64,000 nucleotides of DNA from a virus, in the IMG/VR virus record IMGVR_UViG_3300028563_000011, positions 1 to 64,000 of that record; one strand, 5' to 3'. Both the position numbers and the translations under genes were made by a program. Below the pieces are notes generated by a model. It had not been told where the DNA came from, ran no database searches, and saw nothing but the letters and a program-made list of their open reading frames with translations. Shown piece after piece: positions 6,847 through 13,930 of this stretch (position 1 is its first letter; every line of letters starts with the position of its first letter).

Positions 6847-6893
6847 AGTGTAGTCAGGGGGGTGCCTGAAAGGGCACCTCCTCAGAGTGCACT
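6847..6893 (+). promoter_or_regulatory. intergenic hairpin element 4
   Basis: Outer AGTGTA/TGCACT, inner GGGGGTGCC/GGCACCTCC with G-U, three-prime loop TCAGAG. No gene with an SD follows before element 5, so two elements stand in tandem. Confidence 0.6.
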
Positions 6894-6956
6894 TTATTTT
6901 GAGAGATTTATGGTAGCATAAAGACCTAGATGAAAGGTTTTTATGGTACCACCGCG

Positions 6957-7001
6957 AGTGTAGCCAGGAAGGTGCCTTCGGGCACCTTCTCAGGGGGCAC
7001 T
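6957..7001 (+). promoter_or_regulatory. intergenic hairpin element 5
   Basis: Outer AGTGTA/GGCACT (last pair lost), inner GAAGGTGCC-TTCG-type loop-GGCACCTTC. It precedes the gene at 7036. Confidence 0.6.
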
Positions 7002-7035
7002 TTGAAAACACCAAGCATAGGAGAGAGAATCAATC

Positions 7036-7227
7036 ATGGCTTCCAATGCCAAGTCCGACAAGAAGGATCGCCACAGCAAGAGCAAGCAAAACTTGCGGTA
7101 CATAAATGAACGGCGACACGCCAAGTCGCACGTCAAAAGGTTGAAGAAGCATTTGGAAACTCAACCTGACGACAAACTTGCGAAGATCGCTTTGGCAAAA
7201 TACAAGATCGAAGCTGGGGTCTCTTAA
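7036..7227 (+). CDS. Lys-rich basic hypothetical protein (63 aa)
   Basis: Start after ATAGGAGAGAGAATCAATC. Highly basic (KSDKKDRHSKSKQN, then RRHAKSHVKRLKKHLE), with a predicted long helix. Probably binds nucleic acid. Unrecognised. Confidence 0.6.
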   Translation: MASNAKSDKKDRHSKSKQNLRYINERRHAKSHVKRLKKHLETQPDDKLAKIALAKYKIEAGVS

Positions 7228-7271
7228 GTCCAACTAGGGCGGTCCCTACGGGATCGTCTCAGGATGCACTT
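7226..7271 (+). promoter_or_regulatory. intergenic hairpin element 6
   Basis: Outer AAGTCCA/TGCACTT, inner GGCGGTCCC/GGGATCGTC, where two pairs have become G-U instead of breaking. Loop sides ACTAG and TCAGGA. Confidence 0.7.
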
Positions 7272-7294
7272 AAGCATCACATAGGAGAGAGACC

Positions 7295-7423
7295 ATGGGG
7301 CGTTTTGAAACGCCGGATCAAGATAACACCCAAGTCAAGGTTGGCTTGGCGGCAGGCATGTTTTATGGCTTCGCCATAGCCGGGGTTTTTCTGCTGCTGG
7401 CCTGGTTGGCCTCAGGAGGTTGA
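7295..7423 (+). CDS. 42-aa single-pass membrane protein
   Basis: ATG 7295 follows ATAGGAGAGAGACC. Residues 1-17 are polar and 18-39 (GLAAGMFYGFAIAGVFLLLA) form one transmembrane helix. One of several tiny membrane proteins in this block. No family recognised. Confidence 0.55.
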   Translation: MGRFETPDQDNTQVKVGLAAGMFYGFAIAGVFLLLAWLASGG

Positions 7424-7428
7424 GCGTA

Positions 7429-7474
7429 AGTGCAGTGCAGCGCAGTCTTACCTTAGACTGCGTCACGGTGCACT
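7429..7474 (+). promoter_or_regulatory. intergenic hairpin element 7 (variant loop)
   Basis: Outer AGTGCA/TGCACT, inner CGCAGTCT/AGACTGCG. The internal loop is GTGCAG opposite TCACGG instead of CTAG opposite TCAGGG, a second loop type shared with 13855 and 18750. Confidence 0.7.
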
Positions 7475-7512
7475 CATACCGAGTGTCCCCAACCCGGAAA
7501 GTAGGAGAGAGG

Positions 7513-7830
7513 ATGACGAAAGAACATTCCCATACAAATGGGCATATGGGGCATTTTGACTTTGTGGAAATCAAGTCCACGGATGAAAGGCTTCATGGCC
7601 CATATCCAGTGATCCTTGATGTTGGATCCTTCATCTGGATCCCAGCGTCACAGGATATCACAGCCATCCCGGAAGTCCAGCTTGTCACAGACGGACGTAG
7701 CTCAGGCCTAGACGGTGATGGAAATTGCATCGCAAGCGTTCCTGCGGCGTGGTGTTCCTTCATCTCTGAAGCTCAGGCCATCGATCTGGCCGAAAGCCTA
7801 CAAAGGAAGGAGGAACCTGCCTCCGCCTAA
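7513..7830 (+). CDS. hypothetical protein (105 aa)
   Basis: The true start is the ATG at 7513 after GTAGGAGAGAGG. His-rich N-terminus (EHSHTNGHMGHFDF), then a beta-rich globular body with several Trp and Pro and an acidic helical tail. Soluble and unrecognised. Confidence 0.6.
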   Translation: MTKEHSHTNGHMGHFDFVEIKSTDERLHGPYPVILDVGSFIWIPASQDITAIPEVQLVTDGRSSGLDGDGNCIASVPAAWCSFISEAQAIDLAESLQRKEEPASA

Positions 7831-7832
7831 CC

Positions 7833-7891
7833 GAGTGTGACGAAGCACAGTCTCCTTTTTTCACAGGGGGAGACTGTGTCACGATGCACTC
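7833..7891 (+). promoter_or_regulatory. intergenic hairpin element 8
   Basis: GAGTG/TGCACTC outer pairing with a long inner stem GCACAGTCTCC/GGAGACTGTG and a 10-12-nt loop. Three-prime loop side TCACGA. Confidence 0.6.
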
Positions 7892-7921
7892 TTGTGGCAT
7901 CTTATAGGAGAGAGAACCCCA

Positions 7922-8185
7922 ATGAAAGAGATCAAAAGTCAGGAACATCTGGACAACATGGCTAGAAAAGGAACCCCAGCCCGTTACTGGGTTGGTCACG
8001 TTCCGGGCAAGGATGATTTTGGGATCCCCATCATCGACGTTTTCTACGATGGGAAGACCAGGGCTGGTCCCTGGGCCTTTATGACCCCGGCCGCCTTCGC
8101 GAACTATGGCGTTGGTCTTGGAACAGGGCGAGGCCAGAAATACGAGCGTCAGGCTGACGGTCGTTGGCTCAAAACGGAGGGTTAA
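7922..8185 (+). CDS. hypothetical protein (87 aa)
   Basis: Start at ATG 7922 after ATAGGAGAGAGAACCCCA. Globular and Gly-rich with GTPARYWVGHVPGKDD and FMTPAAFANYGVG. No motif recognised. The next gene begins 5 nt after its stop. Confidence 0.6.
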   Translation: MKEIKSQEHLDNMARKGTPARYWVGHVPGKDDFGIPIIDVFYDGKTRAGPWAFMTPAAFANYGVGLGTGRGQKYERQADGRWLKTEG

Positions 8186-8190
8186 AACAA

Positions 8191-8508
8191 ATGATCTCTC
8201 CGATTACGGCGCGCCGTGCCTTGGCCTTTAAGGCTGCAACTGATGGTCAGTTGAAGTTAACCGAAGAAGAGAAGGCTCGGTGGGAGCCTTTCCTCCACCA
8301 CACTTGGCAAGCCATTGGTCCGGATGCAGAGCAATTTGTCAGCAAGGGCCGTGGGCGAATTGCGGAGATCATTGAGCTTTGCCTTGATGCTAACCGCATG
8401 ACCACCTTTTCGAACATCACCCCTGAAGAAGAGGGGGTGTTGTGCGGTCTATGGGTCAAGAAAGACCGTAAGACCATGCAATGGTTACGGAAGACGTTGA
8501 ACTACTAA
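8191..8508 (+). CDS. hypothetical helical protein (105 aa)
   Basis: ATG 8191 with GGAGG about 10 nt upstream inside the previous gene's end, so translation is probably coupled. All-helical soluble protein with ITPEEEGVLCGLWVKKDRKT. Unrecognised. Confidence 0.6.
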   Translation: MISPITARRALAFKAATDGQLKLTEEEKARWEPFLHHTWQAIGPDAEQFVSKGRGRIAEIIELCLDANRMTTFSNITPEEEGVLCGLWVKKDRKTMQWLRKTLNY

Positions 8509-8557
8509 AAGTACAACTAGCGCAGTCTCTTAACTGAGACTGCGTCAGGGTGTACTT
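8509..8557 (+). promoter_or_regulatory. intergenic hairpin element 9 (best example)
   Basis: Perfect outer AAGTACA/TGTACTT and inner CGCAGTCTC/GAGACTGCG with ACTAG opposite TCAGGG. A second small hairpin GTACA-TC-TGTAC (8562-8573) lies just before the SD. Nearly identical to element 12138-12183. Confidence 0.8.
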
Positions 8558-8588
8558 GAGTGTACATCTGTACCATAGGAGAGAGAAC

Positions 8589-8852
8589 ATGCTAGGCGAT
8601 GAGGAAGAGTGTGGAGCACTTACCAAGAAAATGCGAACATGGCTGGTGTTGTACTTTATGGCCGTTTTCGCTTCTACAGGGTACTTCTACAAGTACGACT
8701 GTGCTGACCCATCAACTCCAAATGACACACCTCGTGGGCTTTGCGCAGGGCTTATGGCTTTGGCCCTGCCGATAACCGGCCCTATGTCCTTTTCCGTCCA
8801 ACTGTGGACAAATGGGTTGCCCTTCTCGTTAAGTATCAAACCCAAAGACTGA
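8589..8852 (+). CDS. two-helix membrane protein (87 aa)
   Basis: Start ATG 8589 after CATAGGAGAGAGAAC. Hydrophobic segments at about residues 18-35 (WLVLYFMAVFASTGYFY) and 52-72 (LCAGLMALALPITGPM). They are separated by a short loop with Cys and Pro, consistent with an inner-membrane protein. Unrecognised. Confidence 0.6.
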   Translation: MLGDEEECGALTKKMRTWLVLYFMAVFASTGYFYKYDCADPSTPNDTPRGLCAGLMALALPITGPMSFSVQLWTNGLPFSLSIKPKD

Positions 8853-8900
8853 AGTACAACTAGGGTGGTGTTGAAGAAAGCACCACCTCAGGGTGTACTT
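8852..8900 (+). promoter_or_regulatory. intergenic hairpin element 10
   Basis: Outer AAGTACA/TGTACTT as in element 9, but the inner stem is replaced by GGTGGTG/CACCACC. The outer stem and CTAG/TCAGGG loop are kept while the inner stem differs fully. Confidence 0.8.
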
Positions 8901-8929
8901 AAGTACACTTCTACCATAGGAGAGAGAAC

Positions 8930-9187
8930 ATGAAAAAGCAGCAGACCCAGCTTAAGGCTGGAATGCGAGTCACTATCAGTGGCGGGATGGAAGAATTCCG
9001 CGGCAAACGTGGCGTTATCATCAACACCGAACGCCTCATTGGGGATGTCGGTGGCTTGATGTACCGTGTCAGGCTTGATGAGCCTGTTGAAATCCCCGGC
9101 TTGGGCAAGGTCGAAGATGACGTCTGGGCTGTTGATAGACTTCAACCCCTGAAAGAAGAAACCACAGCGGCCGTACGTCGGTACTGA
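8930..9187 (+). CDS. KOW/SH3-like small protein (85 aa)
   Basis: Residues 8-75 read like a small beta-barrel: LKAGMRVTISGGMEEFRGKR, GVIINTE, YRVRLDEPV, DDVWAVDRLQPL. The Gly-rich turn after the second strand is typical of KOW/SH3-like folds that bind RNA or protein. This is a fold-level guess. Confidence 0.55.
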   Translation: MKKQQTQLKAGMRVTISGGMEEFRGKRGVIINTERLIGDVGGLMYRVRLDEPVEIPGLGKVEDDVWAVDRLQPLKEETTAAVRRY

Positions 9188-9213
9188 TCCAGCACAGAGG
9201 GTATCGAATAAGC

Positions 9214-9259
9214 ATTGCAAGCTCGGTGGTTACTTACGAGTAATCACCAGGGTTGCAAT
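9214..9259 (+). promoter_or_regulatory. intergenic hairpin element 11 (ATTGCAA type)
   Basis: Outer ATTGCAA/TTGCAAT, inner GGTGGTTACT/AGTAATCACC, loop sides GCTC and AGGG. A different outer-stem sequence but the same architecture. Confidence 0.75.
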
Positions 9260-9286
9260 CCTGCGACCTCATAGGAGAGAGATCTT

Positions 9287-10762
9287 ATGTTAAAGACAAA
9301 GGTACCTGCAAAGAAGGTTCCTGCCGTTGAGGCCCACAATTGGTCTCAGTACGAAGGAGGCGTCAAGTTTGACGGCCAGCACATTGTGCTGCCTGCAAAC
9401 CCAGAAGAAATGCCTCTTGACGTGGCTGAAGACCACATCCGGCGCCTTCGTCAAGACCAAGAACAGAAATACCGGTTCTTCGAGAAAATCGATGCCTACC
9501 CGCACGATGCGGCCGTTGCCTTTCAACGGGCGATGGTGAATTTGTTCGGGTGGTCGTCGCCACAGTCCATGATGACTTGGTTCGGGAAGCGTCCGCCGGA
9601 AATGTTGCGTGTGAGTACCGGTCCCGGACCGAATGATTTCGTTCAGGTCCCTCAGGGCTCCTTCAAGGTCCCAAACATCGAGGACGATATCCAGGCTGCT
9701 ATCAATACCGATGAGAACTTCTTCTACATCACAGCGAGCATCAAGAAAAAGGATCAGCCCAAGATGGTTCGGCTGGTCGAAGAAACTCGACGGCTTGTCC
9801 GCGAGGAAAGCATCTATCGCGGGAAGGCCATCCAACTGCGGGTGGACGAAGACGGTGACCTGATGGTCAGGAAACCACCAGAGTTCATCGACGCGACCAA
9901 GTCAGTGCCGGTCATCTTGGATGATTTGGTAATGAATCAAGTGAAAGACAATCTCTTGGTTCCCATCAAATTCACCCAACAAGTCAAGGCTTTGGGGATC
10001 CCTCTGAAAAGGGGAGTCCTGCTCGAAGGCCAATACGGTACTGGCAAGACCCTCATCGCCAAGCTTGTGGCGAATGTGTGTTACGAGAACGGCTGGACCT
10101 ACATCCTGCTGGATCGTATCCAGGGTCTCCGTGCGGCGCTGGAATTCGCCAAAAGGTACTCGCCGGCAGTGGTCTTTGCTGAAGATATCGACCGTATCGC
10201 CGACGAACGTGACGATGATACCAATGACCTCATCAACACGATCGACGGGGTGGTGTCGAAAGACAGCGAGATCATGACGGTTCTCACCACCAACTTCGTG
10301 GAGAAACTGGACCCAGTAATCCTTCGCCCCGGTAGACTGGACGCGGTAATCTCTATCCGTGCTCCTCAAGCCGAAGCTGTGGAACGGCTGATCCGGTTCT
10401 ATGCCGGTGAGTTGCTTGACAAGGACGAAAATCTGGCATCACTCAAGGATGTCTTAAAGGGACAGATCCCTGCAACCATCCGTGAGGTGGTGGAACGGTC
10501 CAAGTTGGGCAGTATCGGACGTGGAGCTTCAACGCTGTCCGCCAACGACCTGCTGGTCTCGGCGGAGACCATGAAGAATCACATGGCTCTGTTGGCTCCG
10601 AAGCTGCCGCCACAAACGGCAGCTGAGAAGTTGTCTGAAGGGCTTCAGGAAGTCCTTCACATCGGCAATGGGTCCACCGACTACGAGGGTTTGGCTGAAG
10701 GCTTAGCCGACCAAATCAACAAGCGTGGGGGCATGATGATTATGTCTCCCAAGAAGAACTAA
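9287..10762 (+). CDS. AAA+ ATPase (491 aa)
   Basis: Residues 1-200 are an alpha/beta N-domain that I do not recognise. One AAA+ module follows: Walker A GQYGTGKT at about 248-255, Walker B VVFAEDID at about 294-301, sensor 1 around TTNF, and second-region-of-homology RPGRLD near 347-352. The core resembles the Cdc48/Vps4/FtsH classic clade. There is no protease domain, zinc motif or membrane helix, so it probably remodels proteins as a hexamer. It has its own SD block and is flanked by hairpins 11 and 12. Codon use is GC-rich. Partner unknown. Confidence 0.85.
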   Translation: MLKTKVPAKKVPAVEAHNWSQYEGGVKFDGQHIVLPANPEEMPLDVAEDHIRRLRQDQEQKYRFFEKIDAYPHDAAVAFQRAMVNLFGWSSPQSMMTWFGKRPPEMLRVSTGPGPNDFVQVPQGSFKVPNIEDDIQAAINTDENFFYITASIKKKDQPKMVRLVEETRRLVREESIYRGKAIQLRVDEDGDLMVRKPPEFIDATKSVPVILDDLVMNQVKDNLLVPIKFTQQVKALGIPLKRGVLLEGQYGTGKTLIAKLVANVCYENGWTYILLDRIQGLRAALEFAKRYSPAVVFAEDIDRIADERDDDTNDLINTIDGVVSKDSEIMTVLTTNFVEKLDPVILRPGRLDAVISIRAPQAEAVERLIRFYAGELLDKDENLASLKDVLKGQIPATIREVVERSKLGSIGRGASTLSANDLLVSAETMKNHMALLAPKLPPQTAAEKLSEGLQEVLHIGNGSTDYEGLAEGLADQINKRGGMMIMSPKKN

Positions 10763-10768
10763 AGCCTT

Positions 10769-10817
10769 TTGTAAGCTCGATGTCCCGTCAAAAGTCGGCG
10801 GGGCATCAGGGTTGCAA
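10769..10817 (+). promoter_or_regulatory. intergenic hairpin element 12
   Basis: Outer TTGTAA/TTGCAA, inner GATGTCCCG/CGGGGCATC, loop sides GCTC and AGGG. Follows the AAA+ stop. Confidence 0.7.
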
Positions 10818-10892
10818 TCGTGCAGCCAATCAGGTCCACTGCAACTTTCTTAGGTCCTGAATCATCACCCAGATGAGAGGAGGAGAAGGGTC

Positions 10893-10970
10893 ATGACTAT
10901 TCATCACCACTGTGCTCTGTGTGCGTACGGGTACATCCTCGCCTTGATGGTGGGAACCCTCCCTTGGTAA
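10893..10970 (+). CDS. 25-aa peptide
   Basis: ATG 10893 follows AGGAGGAGAAGGGTC, a strong SD. The product begins MTIHHHCALCAYGYILAL and ends TLPW. Short with a hydrophobic centre. The good SD and position 13 nt before the DUF2061 gene support translation; it may also act as a leader peptide. Confidence 0.45.
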   Translation: MTIHHHCALCAYGYILALMVGTLPW

Positions 10971-10983
10971 TGGAGACAAAAAC

Positions 10984-11223
10984 ATGTCTGCAATTCGCAG
11001 TCATTCGCAATCCCTTGCCAAAGCCGTGTCCTGGCGGTTGGTCGGCAGCGTTGATACTTTCGTTGTCGCTTTCGTCCTTACTGGCCATCCAGGAGCAGCC
11101 GGAGCAATTGCTTCGACTGAGGTTCTCACGAAGACTGTTCTGTACTACCTCCATGAGCGGGTCTGGCTGATCCGTCAATGGGGCGGAAGGAAGGTGCCCG
11201 ATGATCAAGAAAGTCATGACTAA
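10984..11223 (+). CDS. DUF2061 membrane protein (79 aa)
   Basis: Matches the DUF2061 pattern throughout: AKAVSWRLVGSVDTFVVAF, then ASTEVLTKTVLYYLHERVW. Residues 20-37 and 42-60 are membrane helices. The family consists of small inner-membrane proteins of unknown function found in bacteria and phages. Start ATG 10984 after GGAGACAAAAAC. Confidence 0.85.
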   Translation: MSAIRSHSQSLAKAVSWRLVGSVDTFVVAFVLTGHPGAAGAIASTEVLTKTVLYYLHERVWLIRQWGGRKVPDDQESHD

Positions 11224-11389
11224 ACTGCACATCCATGTCAGCCACAAGGTTCTCCATGTCGGGGCGCACTGGACTGAGATGACGTATCTGATACTGGTGT
11301 TTGTGACCTCCCACGGTCCTTACACCTGGGCGGCGGGAACCTTGTTCGTCATCAAGGTGATTGCCGTGATCAAACACGAGGAGGTGTGA
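11201..11389 (+). CDS. small membrane protein (62 aa)
   Basis: Overlaps the DUF2061 gene by 23 bp in another frame. GGAAGG about 8 nt before ATG 11201 supports this start; ATG 11216 is an alternative. Residues 28-60 contain two short hydrophobic stretches (EMTYLILVFVTSHG, AAGTLFVIKVIAVI). Probably works with or beside the DUF2061 protein. Confidence 0.6.
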   Translation: MIKKVMTKLHIHVSHKVLHVGAHWTEMTYLILVFVTSHGPYTWAAGTLFVIKVIAVIKHEEV

Positions 11390-11392
11390 AAG

Positions 11393-11554
11393 ATGAAAGT
11401 CCCTCAATTGACAAAACATCAACACCGCGTCCTCGTCTTTGTGGGGTTATTCTTGTGCGTGGTAGTTTCGGTTAGTGAAGCCGGGTACTATACGCACTCT
11501 GCGATAATCCAGTTCCTCGTCAACGCTTTTTGGCTCCTTGAGCCAGAAGCCTAG
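11393..11554 (+). CDS. 53-aa membrane protein
   Basis: ATG 11393 with GGAGGTG about 6 nt upstream, starting 3 nt after the previous stop. Residues 12-29 (RVLVFVGLFLCVVVSVSE) and 36-50 are hydrophobic. Fourth of four tandem short genes encoding hydrophobic products after the ATPase. Confidence 0.55.
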   Translation: MKVPQLTKHQHRVLVFVGLFLCVVVSVSEAGYYTHSAIIQFLVNAFWLLEPEA

Positions 11555-11566
11555 CAACATAGCACG

Positions 11567-11612
11567 ATTGCAAGCTCGAAGCCCAATCTTTGGTTGGGCT
11601 TCAGGGTTGCGA
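11567..11612 (+). promoter_or_regulatory. intergenic hairpin element 13
   Basis: Outer ATTGCAA/TTGCGAT with one G-U, inner GAAGCCCAA/TTGGGCTTC, loop sides GCTC and AGGG. Confidence 0.75.
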
Positions 11613-11646
11613 TAATGCTGACACAACCCTTATAGGAGAGAGAACC

Positions 11647-11823
11647 ATGGAAATCTTTGGCAGAGAAATCGGGACTTCCGAGAAACCTACCATCAGCCTT
11701 GATCACGTGGATGAAGTCGTTTTCAAACACAAGGGAAACACTTTTGTTGTTTCCCTTGCAGAGTTCCGGGAATTTGGAAAGCTCAGTGTTCAAGCAAACA
11801 AAAACAAGATTTATGTAACGTAA
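11647..11823 (+). CDS. small hypothetical protein (58 aa)
   Basis: The start is the ATG at 11647 after TATAGGAGAGAGAACC; the open frame upstream covers the hairpin. Beta-rich short product with DEVVFKHKGNTFVVSLAEF. Unrecognised. Confidence 0.6.
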   Translation: MEIFGREIGTSEKPTISLDHVDEVVFKHKGNTFVVSLAEFREFGKLSVQANKNKIYVT

Positions 11824-11876
11824 AGAGCTACTTGAGGAGGTCTGAATAAGACCTTCTCGGGGAGCACTTTGCTCTT
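11823..11876 (+). promoter_or_regulatory. intergenic hairpin element 14 (divergent)
   Basis: Inner GAGGAGGTCT/AGACCTTCTC with one G-U and outer AAGAGC/GCTCTT. The CTAG loop is not conserved. Position and SD context match the others. Confidence 0.5.
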
Positions 11877-11892
11877 ATAGGAGAGAGAAACC

Positions 11893-12138
11893 ATGATTGA
11901 TTTGTCAAAAGAGAGGAAACCAGTCCTCACCGAGGTTGAGGTCTTAGGGTTTGCTGCCAAGAACAAAACTACCGGACAGTGGTTGTCAATATCCAATCCA
12001 GATGGACCTTGGTCCACAATTTTGGTTATGGAAACCAAGCAAGAATTACTAAGCTTTGCCGCACAGTTGAAGCATTACGAGAAAGACGTGGAAATCGTTG
12101 AAGTATTGGCAAATATCCGAGCAGTCCCCACCAACTGA
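11893..12138 (+). CDS. hypothetical protein (81 aa)
   Basis: Starts after TATAGGAGAGAGAAACC. Alpha/beta small protein (VEVLGFAAKNKTTGQWLSIS, then helical ETKQELLSFAAQLKHYEK). No motif recognised. Confidence 0.6.
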   Translation: MIDLSKERKPVLTEVEVLGFAAKNKTTGQWLSISNPDGPWSTILVMETKQELLSFAAQLKHYEKDVEIVEVLANIRAVPTN

Positions 12139-12183
12139 GTACAACTAGCGCAGTCTTCCTTTAGACTGCGTCAGGGTGTACTT
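12138..12183 (+). promoter_or_regulatory. intergenic hairpin element 15
   Basis: Outer AGTACA/TGTACT, inner CGCAGTCT/AGACTGCG, ACTAG opposite TCAGGG. The downstream GTACATCTGTACC block and SD are identical to those after element 9, so the whole cassette is duplicated. Confidence 0.8.
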
Positions 12184-12214
12184 GAGTGTACATCTGTACC
12201 ATAGGAGAGAGAAC

Positions 12215-12352
12215 ATGATGGATGAAGACTGGCTTTACGCAACCCTTACACCTGAGGAACAACGTGAAGTCTATGAAGCTCAACTCAGGGCTTTGCCCTA
12301 TTGGGCTGCTGGAGTTCTGGTGTTCCTCCTCTTGATTTGGGGGGTGTCGTGA
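12215..12352 (+). CDS. 45-aa single-pass membrane protein
   Basis: MMDEDWLYATLTPEEQREVY, then a C-terminal transmembrane helix (AAGVLVFLLLIWGV). SD block directly upstream. Its TGA overlaps the GTG start of the DoxX gene (GTGA), so the two are translationally coupled. Confidence 0.6.
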   Translation: MMDEDWLYATLTPEEQREVYEAQLRALPYWAAGVLVFLLLIWGVS

Positions 12353-12813
12353 ATGAAACGATCCACTTCTTGTTTTTGGGGTTCAACGCTCCAGAAGCGA
12401 TCCTCTCCATCAATCGGGTCGTCCTGGGGGTAGTGTTCACTATCACAGGCTTTCACAAGTGCTTCTATCCTCAACGGCATGAGGTATTTTGCCACACTTT
12501 GAAAGAGTGTGGTATACCCGATATTCCACTAGTGGACTGGTTTGTCTGCTCGGTGGAGCTCTTGGGGGGACTGGCTCTTGTGATAGGCCTCCTCGCTCCC
12601 TTAGCAGCCCTAGGGCTGCTCGGAATAGCAGTGGTAGCGGTTGTTACCAACGGGATCTATCGCATCCCCAACGACGAACCTGAGGACCTAGGAGACTGGG
12701 TTTTCTACTTCCTCTACCTCCCTGAGGTCCTATGGGTTGTGATGCTTCTTGTTGTGATTATTGGTGGGCCCGGTTGGTTCTCTTTGGACCACTACATCTC
12801 AACCCTAATCTAA
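12349..12813 (+). CDS. DoxX-like membrane protein (154 aa)
   Basis: Start is GTG 12349 overlapping the previous stop; the longer open frame upstream belongs to the 45-aa gene. Four hydrophobic segments and the pattern RVVLGVVFTITGFHKCF near the first helix fit the DoxX/DoxD-like family. Helices at about 18-35, 58-76, 78-95 and 118-138. DoxX proteins are linked to redox or thiosulfate functions in cells; the role in a phage is unknown. Confidence 0.7.
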   Translation: MNETIHFLFLGFNAPEAILSINRVVLGVVFTITGFHKCFYPQRHEVFCHTLKECGIPDIPLVDWFVCSVELLGGLALVIGLLAPLAALGLLGIAVVAVVTNGIYRIPNDEPEDLGDWVFYFLYLPEVLWVVMLLVVIIGGPGWFSLDHYISTLI

Positions 12814-12819
12814 AAGGCT

Positions 12820-12873
12820 TTGCAAGCTCGATACTCACTCTTGGAAAAGATAGCGTGAGTATCTGGGTTGCAA
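12820..12873 (+). promoter_or_regulatory. intergenic hairpin element 16
   Basis: Outer TTGCAA/TTGCAA, inner GATACTCAC/GTGAGTATC, loop sides GCTC and TGGG. Followed by TATAAGGAGAGAGAACC. Confidence 0.7.
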
Positions 12874-12900
12874 TCCTGCAACCTATAAGGAGAGAGAACC

Positions 12901-13110
12901 ATGTCGGTCACACACCAAACCCACATCCATACCCATGCTCCCAAGGCAAAGGTTATTGAGACTACTGCGACCTTCGACGGCACCTGTTATCAGGAAGACG
13001 GGGACAATCCCGTATTCACCACGGACCTGGGCGTTCACGACCGGGTGTTCGGCGGTACGGAGAATTTTCCGCGGCGTGTGCGGATCACGATCACCCCGAT
13101 CACCGACTAA
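12901..13110 (+). CDS. small hypothetical protein (69 aa)
   Basis: His-rich start (SVTHQTHIHTHAPKAK), then a beta-rich acidic region with LGVHDRVFGGTENFPRR. The DRVFGG motif recurs as DRVYGG in the next gene, suggesting a shared short binding motif or partial duplication. Function unknown. Confidence 0.6.
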   Translation: MSVTHQTHIHTHAPKAKVIETTATFDGTCYQEDGDNPVFTTDLGVHDRVFGGTENFPRRVRITITPITD

Positions 13111-13134
13111 GGCTTAGCCAAGACTTTCGGCCTG

Positions 13135-13190
13135 TAGCGTAGCGAAGCGTGGTCTTCTGAAAACCCAGGGGACCACGTCACGGTGCGCTA
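13135..13190 (+). promoter_or_regulatory. intergenic hairpin element 17
   Basis: Outer TAGCGTA/TGCGCTA, inner CGTGGTC/GACCACG with a long loop, three-prime side TCACGG. Confidence 0.6.
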
Positions 13191-13216
13191 TTGCACCCTT
13201 ATAGGAGAGAGATAAA

Positions 13217-13849
13217 ATGAGAGTCATCATTCATGATGAAGAGGGTAATGCTCACGCCTACGAGGTCAACTTGGACGGTCGGAAGGAAGCCTTGGCGGAA
13301 GCCTGGCGAATGTTCCGGAGTGAACTCGCCGGCGAAGACGTGACTCCTGACGGGGAGCAGCCGCCGGATTGGGCTGTGGCCCACCCCGTCATCAACCCCA
13401 AGCACTTGGGCACTTACGACCGGGTGTACGGAGGCAATCCTGAGCTTGTTCACATCAAAGACAAGCATCGCCGGGAATTGGGCAAGGGCTTCGCGATGGC
13501 CTTGGACAGCGTCATGCGTGAAAGGGCTGAAATGGACGCAACCGGGAAGGCTTTGTGTCCCGGTTGCTATATGATCGCGTTGTACGATGCGGCGGTCTAC
13601 TTGGCCCAAGATAACGGGCAGTCCTTGTCCGAATTGGGCCACACTATGGCATGGGCCTTCACGCAACTGGCTCAAGGGACCCTCAACCTCACGGAAGAGA
13701 TCCACGTGATGGTGGACCCGGAAGCTTCAGCCAGCCCCAATTGGCTAGTCAATCAGCCTCCTGCTGATGGCCAAGACCACGAAGAGCCCCATAGCGCTCA
13801 GGTCGCACCGTTGCTGGGCCTGGAAGGCCAGGAAGGAACATCCAACTAA
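13217..13849 (+). CDS. hypothetical protein (210 aa)
   Basis: Starts MRVIIHDEEGNAHAYEVN after TATAGGAGAGAGATAAA. Contains LGTYDRVYGGNPEL (residues 62-75), a CPGC pair near 116-119 and helices to residue 165, ending in a low-complexity acidic tail. Three parts: short beta domain, helical core, disordered tail. Unrecognised. Codon use is GC-rich. Confidence 0.65.
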   Translation: MRVIIHDEEGNAHAYEVNLDGRKEALAEAWRMFRSELAGEDVTPDGEQPPDWAVAHPVINPKHLGTYDRVYGGNPELVHIKDKHRRELGKGFAMALDSVMRERAEMDATGKALCPGCYMIALYDAAVYLAQDNGQSLSELGHTMAWAFTQLAQGTLNLTEEIHVMVDPEASASPNWLVNQPPADGQDHEEPHSAQVAPLLGLEGQEGTSN

Positions 13850-13854
13850 ACAAA

Positions 13855-13904
13855 AAGTGTAGTGCAGCGCAGTCTCTTAACTGAGACTGCGTCACGGTAC
13901 ACTT
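13855..13904 (+). promoter_or_regulatory. intergenic hairpin element 18 (variant loop)
   Basis: Outer AAGTGTA/TACACTT (perfect, bases differ from element 9), inner CGCAGTCTC/GAGACTGCG, loop GTGCAG opposite TCACGG. Confidence 0.8.
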
Positions 13905-13930
13905 GGGTACCACTTATAGGAGAGAAGATC

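Noticed and set aside
9290-9835. Long - strand frames under the AAA+ gene
   Set aside because: Fully antisense to a clear AAA+ ATPase; no motifs.
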